Source: Pseudomonadota bacterium
GTDB taxonomy: Bacteria > Desulfobacterota > Syntrophia > Syntrophales > JADFWA01
Assembly (NCBI GenBank): GCA_030610915.1
Contig: JAUWQS010000042.1
Span: 1-9,586 of the forward strand
Direction of reading: 5' to 3'
Length of the DNA stretch: 9,586 nt
Positions 5,870-9,586 of this stretch are shown here, one piece after another. A program made the position numbers and the translations under genes. Numbering within the stretch: the first letter of the stretch is position 1; every line of letters starts with the position of its first letter. The notes beneath the pieces were generated by a model. The model was given only the letters and a program-made list of their open reading frames with translations, had not been told where the DNA came from and ran no database searches.

Positions 5870-7417
5870 ATGGAAAAGATATTTTATATTACAACTCCGA
5901 TATACTACGTAAATGCCTCCCCGCATATTGGCCATGCCTACACAACCATAGTTGCTGATGTAATGACAAGGTTTTACCGCCTGTCTGGGTACAGGACATA
6001 TTTTATGACCGGCACTGACGAACACGGGGATAAGATCGCCGAAGCCGCTCAGCATACCGGAGAAACCCCAAAGGCATATGCAGACAGGATTAGCGCAATG
6101 TTCAGGAATCTCTGGCCGCAGCTTGCGATAACCAATGATTATTTCATCCGAACAACCGACGAAGGACATATAAAGACTGTCAGCTTAATCCTGCAGAAGG
6201 TCTATGATGCGGGGGATATCTATTTCGGAAAATATGAAGGATATTACTGTGTCGGTTGTGAGCGGTTCTACAGGGAATCAGAATTAGTGGATGGTAAATG
6301 TCCGGATCACCAGACTTACCCGGAGCATAGGAAAGAGAGTAATTACTTCTTCAAGATGGGCAAATATCAGGACTGGCTGATTCAATATATAAAGGATAAT
6401 CCTGATTTCATAAGACCGGAAAGATATAAAAATGAGGTACTTGCCTTCCTGAAGGAACCGCTTGGCGATCTGTGCATATCAAGGCCGAAAACGAGGCTTT
6501 CCTGGGGAATAACACTTCCGTTTGATAAGGACTATGTGACCTATGTCTGGTTCGACGCACTGATCAATTATCTGACAGGCCTGGGATATCCGGAAGGAAA
6601 AGACTTCAAGACCTTCTGGCCCTTCTCAGAACACCTGATAGCAAAGGATATCTTGAAGCCACACGGTATTTACTGGCCTACAATGTTAAAGTCGGCAGGA
6701 ATAGAACCGTTCAGACATTTGAATGTGCATGGATACTGGAACATCGACGAAAGCAAGATGTCCAAAAGCAGGGGAAACGTGGTAAGCCCCTTAGCCCTGA
6801 AGGACAAATACGGCCTTGATGCGTTCAGATACTTTCTTCTCAGGGATATGGTCTTTGGCCTTGATTCAAGCTTCAGCGAAGAAAACTTTGTTCAGAGACT
6901 CAACTCAGACCTGGCAAACGACCTGGGGAATCTCGTGAGCAGAACAATAACCATGGCAGTAAAATATTGCGACGGAAAAGTGCCGGTGCCCCATGCCTTC
7001 CTTGAAGAAGACGGAACGCTCATTGAGATGGCGGCAAAGACATTGTCTGAAGTAGAATCGTCTTTCCAGGATCTGGCTTTTCATAAGGCCTTAATATCTA
7101 TCTGGAATTTCATTAACGCTACAAATAAATATGTTGTGGAAAGAGAACCCTGGTCATTAGCCAAAAACCCCGTGGAGCGGGAAAGGCTGGAGACTGTCAT
7201 CTATCATCTGCTTGAGGCTCTCCGTGTAATTGCCGTTCTCATATACCCGTTTATGCCCGACTCCGCAGAGAAAATAATGAGACAGATCGGGATAAATGAT
7301 ACACCGTCTCAGGATTTTGACAGTATACGCAACTGGGGAGGGGTAGGCAGCGGGAGTCCCCTGACCCGCGGTCCCGCCCTTTTCCCACGGGTTGAGTACA
7401 AAAAGAAAAAGGGGTAA
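5870..7417 (+). CDS. metG: Methionyl-tRNA synthetase, short zinc-knuckle form
   Basis: It charges tRNA-Met with methionine in the cytoplasm and serves both initiation and elongation. The 515-residue protein is a class I synthetase: ITTPIYYVNASPHIGHAY with the HIGH motif at residues 19-22, TGTDEHGDKI at 48-56, a zinc knuckle with C127, C130, C144 and H147 (YCVGCERF...KCPDH, as in the Thermus-type enzyme), and KMSKS at 296-300. The anticodon-binding helical domain follows, and the tail ...RVEYKKKKG ends the protein. The C-terminal tRNA-binding (EMAP-II/Trbp111-like) domain found in longer MetG proteins is absent, a normal variant. The ATG at 5870 is fixed by the conserved N-terminus. It is the last gene of the tmk-holB-ricT-metG block. 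Confidence 0.97.
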   Translation: MEKIFYITTPIYYVNASPHIGHAYTTIVADVMTRFYRLSGYRTYFMTGTDEHGDKIAEAAQHTGETPKAYADRISAMFRNLWPQLAITNDYFIRTTDEGHIKTVSLILQKVYDAGDIYFGKYEGYYCVGCERFYRESELVDGKCPDHQTYPEHRKESNYFFKMGKYQDWLIQYIKDNPDFIRPERYKNEVLAFLKEPLGDLCISRPKTRLSWGITLPFDKDYVTYVWFDALINYLTGLGYPEGKDFKTFWPFSEHLIAKDILKPHGIYWPTMLKSAGIEPFRHLNVHGYWNIDESKMSKSRGNVVSPLALKDKYGLDAFRYFLLRDMVFGLDSSFSEENFVQRLNSDLANDLGNLVSRTITMAVKYCDGKVPVPHAFLEEDGTLIEMAAKTLSEVESSFQDLAFHKALISIWNFINATNKYVVEREPWSLAKNPVERERLETVIYHLLEALRVIAVLIYPFMPDSAEKIMRQIGINDTPSQDFDSIRNWGGVGSGSPLTRGPALFPRVEYKKKKG

Positions 7418-7429
7418 GCGTTCGCTAAA

Positions 7430-7454
7430 CGTTGAAATTAGAAAATAGAAATTT
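7430..7454 (+). repeat. Short A-rich tandem block (GAAATTAGAAAATAGAAATT)
   Basis: Two to three imperfect GAAATTA-type units lie just after metG. Nothing else is seen in 7418-7495, apart from the possible former leader of the next gene, which ends CTCTAAAATG at 7500. Confidence 0.5.
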
Positions 7455-7500
7455 GGCCTTCATGACGCCTTTGGGCTGGAAAAGAAAAGTCTCTAAAATG

Positions 7501-7662
7501 GTAACTACTCATGTAGTCAGGCTGAAGGTACTCGAAAAACACGATTGCCGCACTTTGGTGGAGAAACAGTAGTTTTTTGCATCAAACATGGCTTCAAAGT
7601 GTGCAGTATTCCCGCTTTTCCTAACATTCTTCAGCCTTCAGTCTATTCACCTGAGTAGGTAC
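7501..7662 (+). mobile_element. Element A copy 2, 162 bp, with 5-bp target duplication at the start codon of the NifA-like gene
   Basis: The left end GTAACTACTCATGTAGTCAG... and the inverse of the right end GTACCTACTCAGGTGAATAG... form an imperfect terminal repeat of about 28 bases. The unit is flanked by perfect AAATG copies (7496-7500 and 7663-7667); the second copy includes the ATG of the downstream gene. The right part 7550-7662 is homologous in inverse to 4579-4692. There is no ORF inside, so it is MITE-like: mobilised, if at all, by a transposase elsewhere. Confidence 0.78.
7653..7659 (+). promoter_or_regulatory. Ribosome binding site GAGTAGG inside the right end of element A copy 2
   Basis: GAGTAGG ends 5 bases before ATG 7665. 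In the other element A ends the same position reads GAGTAGT, so a single base difference improves the match to a Shine-Dalgarno in this copy. Confidence 0.55.
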
Positions 7663-7664
7663 AA

Positions 7665-9209
7665 ATGAAAAACTATAAAACAGACAAAATCGAGGAGCTG
7701 ACCTGTCTCTATGAGATTGCAAGGACCTTGAATGCAACACTTGATCTTAAAAAGTCTCTATATAACGTGCTGGATATCTTATCGAGTAAGATGGAGATGG
7801 TGCGGGGGACGATCACAATATTGAGTCCTTTTCGTGATGAGATCAGCATTGAGGTTGCCCATGGTCTTTCAAGGACTGCCATTATGAGGGGAAAGTACAA
7901 ACCCGGCGAGGGAATTACCGGGCAGGTCATTCAAACGGGAAAAGCGAAGGTTGTGCCGAAGATCAGTGAGGAGCCGTTCTTTCTCAATCGAACAGCGTCA
8001 AGGAGACACATTGTTGAGGAAGAAACTTCCTTTTTTTGTGTGCCTGTTAAAAATAAACAACAGGTTATTGGGGCATTGAGCGTTGACCATCCTTTTGATG
8101 AAACATATTCTTTAAAGGAAGCTGAGAGATTCCTGACGATTGTCGGCGCCATGATTGCCCAGCAGGTGGTTAACCTTGAGAGAATCAATCTTGAAAAGGA
8201 ACATCTGATGGAGGAAAATCGACGCCTCAAGGAGGATCTGTCCGAAAAATATAATATTACCAACATAATCGGCAACAGTAACAAGATGCGCGAGGTCTTT
8301 CAGATGATATTCCGTGTTTCCCAGAGCAACGCGACCGTCTTGATCCGGGGTGAGAGCGGAACAGGAAAAGAACTGGTGGCCAATGCAATTCACTATAACA
8401 GCTTGCGGGCGGGAAGGCCATTTATCAAGATTAACTGCGCCGCCATGCCGACAAACCTCATTGAGTCTGAACTTTTTGGTCATGAGAAGGGGGCGTTTAC
8501 CGGCGCTATCAAGCAAAAGGAGGGCAAGTTTGAACTTGCCCATAAGGGCACTATCTTTTTAGATGAGATCGGCGCTGTCGGGGGCGGTGTTCAGGTAAAA
8601 CTACTCAGAGTATTGCAGGAAAGGGAGTTTGAAAGGGTAGGCGGCCTTAAGACCATAAAGACCGATGTGAGGATCGTTACCGCTACCAATAAGGATCTGG
8701 AAGAAGCTGTCGAAAAAGAGACATTCAGGGCGGATCTTTACTACCGCCTGAATGTCTTTCCCATATATATTCCCCCATTGAGGGAACGTAGAACCGACAT
8801 TCTCCTTCTCGCCGATCACTTTCTGGAGAAATATGCGAAGGAACATCAAAAAGAGATTCGACGCTTTTCTTCCACCGCCATCGATATGTTTATGTACTAT
8901 AGCTGGCCGGGGAATGTGCGCGAGCTGGAAAATTGTATTGAGAGGGCGGTTCTCCTCTGTGATGGAAAGATTATCCAGAGCCATCACCTTCCCCCAACGC
9001 TCCAGATCTTGGGAGAATCCGGCGCCGTTCCCGAACAATCGCTTGATGGCCGTGTCGAAAATATGGAGAGAGAAATAATAATTGATGCCCTGAAAAACAG
9101 CCGTGGCAATATGGCCAGGACTGCAAAACTGCTCGAAATAACCGAAAGAAAAATTGGCTATAAGGTCAAAAAATATGGCATCGATTATCGCCGTTACAGG
9201 CGATATTGA
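7665..9209 (+). CDS. NifA-type sigma-54-dependent transcriptional activator (GAF-AAA+-Fis HTH)
   Basis: The 514-residue enhancer-binding protein remodels RNA polymerase carrying sigma-54. Residues about 10-172 form a GAF sensor ([18 protein letters not shown]...[12 protein letters not shown]), followed by a coiled linker (172-195). The AAA+ domain has Walker A GESGTGKE (229-236), the sigma-54 contact loop GAFTGA (276-281), Walker [10 protein letters not shown] (295-303), arginine-finger region [10 protein letters not shown] (354-363) and [15 protein letters not shown] (414-428). The C-terminus is a Fis-type helix-turn-helix ([20 protein letters not shown]), ending KKYGID in the manner of NifA. 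All ATP-use and sigma-54 contact motifs are intact, so it should be active. There is no receiver domain, so control is by ligand or partner through GAF. No nif gene is in the window, so NifA-like is a family statement, not proof of a nitrogen-fixation role. Its leader and ribosome site come from an inserted element. Confidence 0.93.
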   Translation: MKNYKTDKIEELTCLYEIARTLNATLDLKKSLYNVLDILSSKMEMVRGTITILSPFRDEISIEVAHGLSRTAIMRGKYKPGEGITGQVIQTGKAKVVPKISEEPFFLNRTASRRHIVEEETSFFCVPVKNKQQVIGALSVDHPFDETYSLKEAERFLTIVGAMIAQQVVNLERINLEKEHLMEENRRLKEDLSEKYNITNIIGNSNKMREVFQMIFRVSQSNATVLIRGESGTGKELVANAIHYNSLRAGRPFIKINCAAMPTNLIESELFGHEKGAFTGAIKQKEGKFELAHKGTIFLDEIGAVGGGVQVKLLRVLQEREFERVGGLKTIKTDVRIVTATNKDLEEAVEKETFRADLYYRLNVFPIYIPPLRERRTDILLLADHFLEKYAKEHQKEIRRFSSTAIDMFMYYSWPGNVRELENCIERAVLLCDGKIIQSHHLPPTLQILGESGAVPEQSLDGRVENMEREIIIDALKNSRGNMARTAKLLEITERKIGYKVKKYGIDYRRYRRY

Positions 9210-9302
9210 CTGTTGCAAGGTATCTAAAAAATTAAAAGGGAGGGATTTTACAAGTAAGGCTACAACCAAAGCCCCGTCATTCTCACCGATAACAGGTTGA
9301 AA

Positions 9303-9395
9303 GTAACTTTTCAATAAATTATAGGGTAGGGGAGGTTTTAACCTCCCGATATGGGCGATTAGAGTCGCCCCTACCCAAATTTACTGAGATGTTAC
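9303..9395 (+). repeat. Element B copy 2, with about 30-bp imperfect terminal inverted repeats
   Basis: The core 9324-9376 is the inverse of 4755-4807 with two differences. In this copy the inverted repeat clearly extends outward: GTAACTTTTCAATAAATT (9303-9320) pairs with the inverse of 9378-9395 (GTAACATCTCAGTAAATT), giving a 93-bp MITE-like unit that starts and ends in GTAAC/GTTAC. No target duplication is visible. Confidence 0.8.
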
Positions 9396-9464
9396 TCGAT
9401 TCTCTTCATTCAACCGTTGAACCGTGAACCTTTGAACAGTGATGGACTCGTAAAAAGCTCCGCT

Positions 9465-9482
9465 ATGCCGACACGTCGGCAT
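9465..9482. repeat. Short hairpin ATGCCGAC/GTCGGCAT
   Basis: Perfect 8-base arms with a 2-base loop lie between TGATGGACTCGTAAAAAG and element C copy 2. It is too tight, and has no T-run, to be called a terminator. Confidence 0.5.
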
Positions 9483-9509
9483 TGTAATGGAAAGTAACTT
9501 GCGTTAATT

Positions 9510-9571
9510 TGTCATTTCGAACGAATGTGAGAAATCTTAGATTTCTCGTCGTTTCACTCCTCGAAATGACA
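9510..9571. repeat. Element C copy 2
   Basis: The ends TGTCATTTCGA and TCGAAATGACA are perfectly inverted, and the centre GAAATCTTAGATTTC is a second palindrome. It has the same orientation as 1795-1851 and shares the upstream TAACTTGCGTT (9495-9505). It is slightly longer owing to extra bases (about 9547-9560) in the right half. Confidence 0.8.
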
Positions 9572-9586
9572 GACGTAAAAACCGCT

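Larger units (their letters stand above)
9210..9586. other. Non-coding, repeat-rich 3' region
   Basis: No gene is seen. Positions 9210-9302 show no recognisable repeat or clear terminator. Then come element B copy 2 (9303-9395), a short CAACCGTTGAACCGTGAACC block (9411-9430), TGATGGACTCGTAAAAAG (9440-9457), a hairpin at 9465-9482 and element C copy 2. Confidence 0.75.

Noticed and set aside
7336..7417. GC-rich, Gly/Pro-containing metG tail as a possible frameshift
   Set aside because: The tail pattern W-G-G...LFPRVE is normal for the end of this MetG form.
8601..9314. Long minus-strand open frame (237 codons) opposite the sigma-54 activator, and similar ones opposite holB and metG
   Set aside because: They lie opposite strongly conserved genes, have no family features, and reflect codon bias of the real strand.

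Overview
The window is a stretch of housekeeping chromosome from an anaerobic Gram-negative bacterium, most likely a deltaproteobacterial (Desulfobacterota-type) lineage. This rests on four things read from the sequence. There is a lipobox lipoprotein, a small two-cluster ferredoxin, the gene order tmk - holB - ricT (PSP1) - metG with a zinc-knuckle MetG, and a NifA-type sigma-54 activator. The taxonomic placement is inference. All genes lie on the plus strand, and I see no tRNA, rRNA or CRISPR array.

Layout. Positions 2-949 hold the end of an IspH (LytB) reductase that continues in one open frame into a UbiA-type prenyltransferase. A 196-residue lipoprotein of unknown function follows (1031-1621). 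Next comes a 427-bp repeat-filled spacer, then a 59-residue 2[4Fe-4S] ferredoxin (2049-2228). The core block is thymidylate kinase (2456-3118), DNA polymerase III delta' (3587-4582), the RicT/PSP1 protein (4972-5646) and methionyl-tRNA synthetase (5870-7417). A GxxExxY (PDDEXK_3) gene with its own 30-bp terminal inverted repeats is wedged between tmk and holB. Last is a GAF-AAA+-Fis sigma-54 activator of NifA type (7665-9209), followed by 377 bp of repeats.

The striking part is what lies between the genes. Almost every spacer is built from small inverted-repeat elements and short tandem-repeat blocks, and several families occur more than once. Element A (4579-4939 and 7501-7662) has ends that begin GTAACTACTCA. 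Element B (4739-4826 and 9303-9395) has GGGTAGGGG ends. Element C (1795-1851 and 9510-9571) is a palindrome of the TGTCATT...AATGACA type. Element D (complete at 5730-5864, partial elsewhere) is a CCGG-CAAGCCGGAA motif followed by a tandem repeat. A 46-bp arm occurs inverted on both sides of ricT.

These elements touch the genes directly. The stop codons of tmk and holB fall inside repeats. The ribosome binding sites of metG and the NifA-like gene come from element ends. The element before the NifA-like gene is flanked by a perfect 5-bp duplication that includes the start codon. The window therefore looks like a core operon repeatedly invaded, and partly re-wired, by non-autonomous elements that encode no transposase here.
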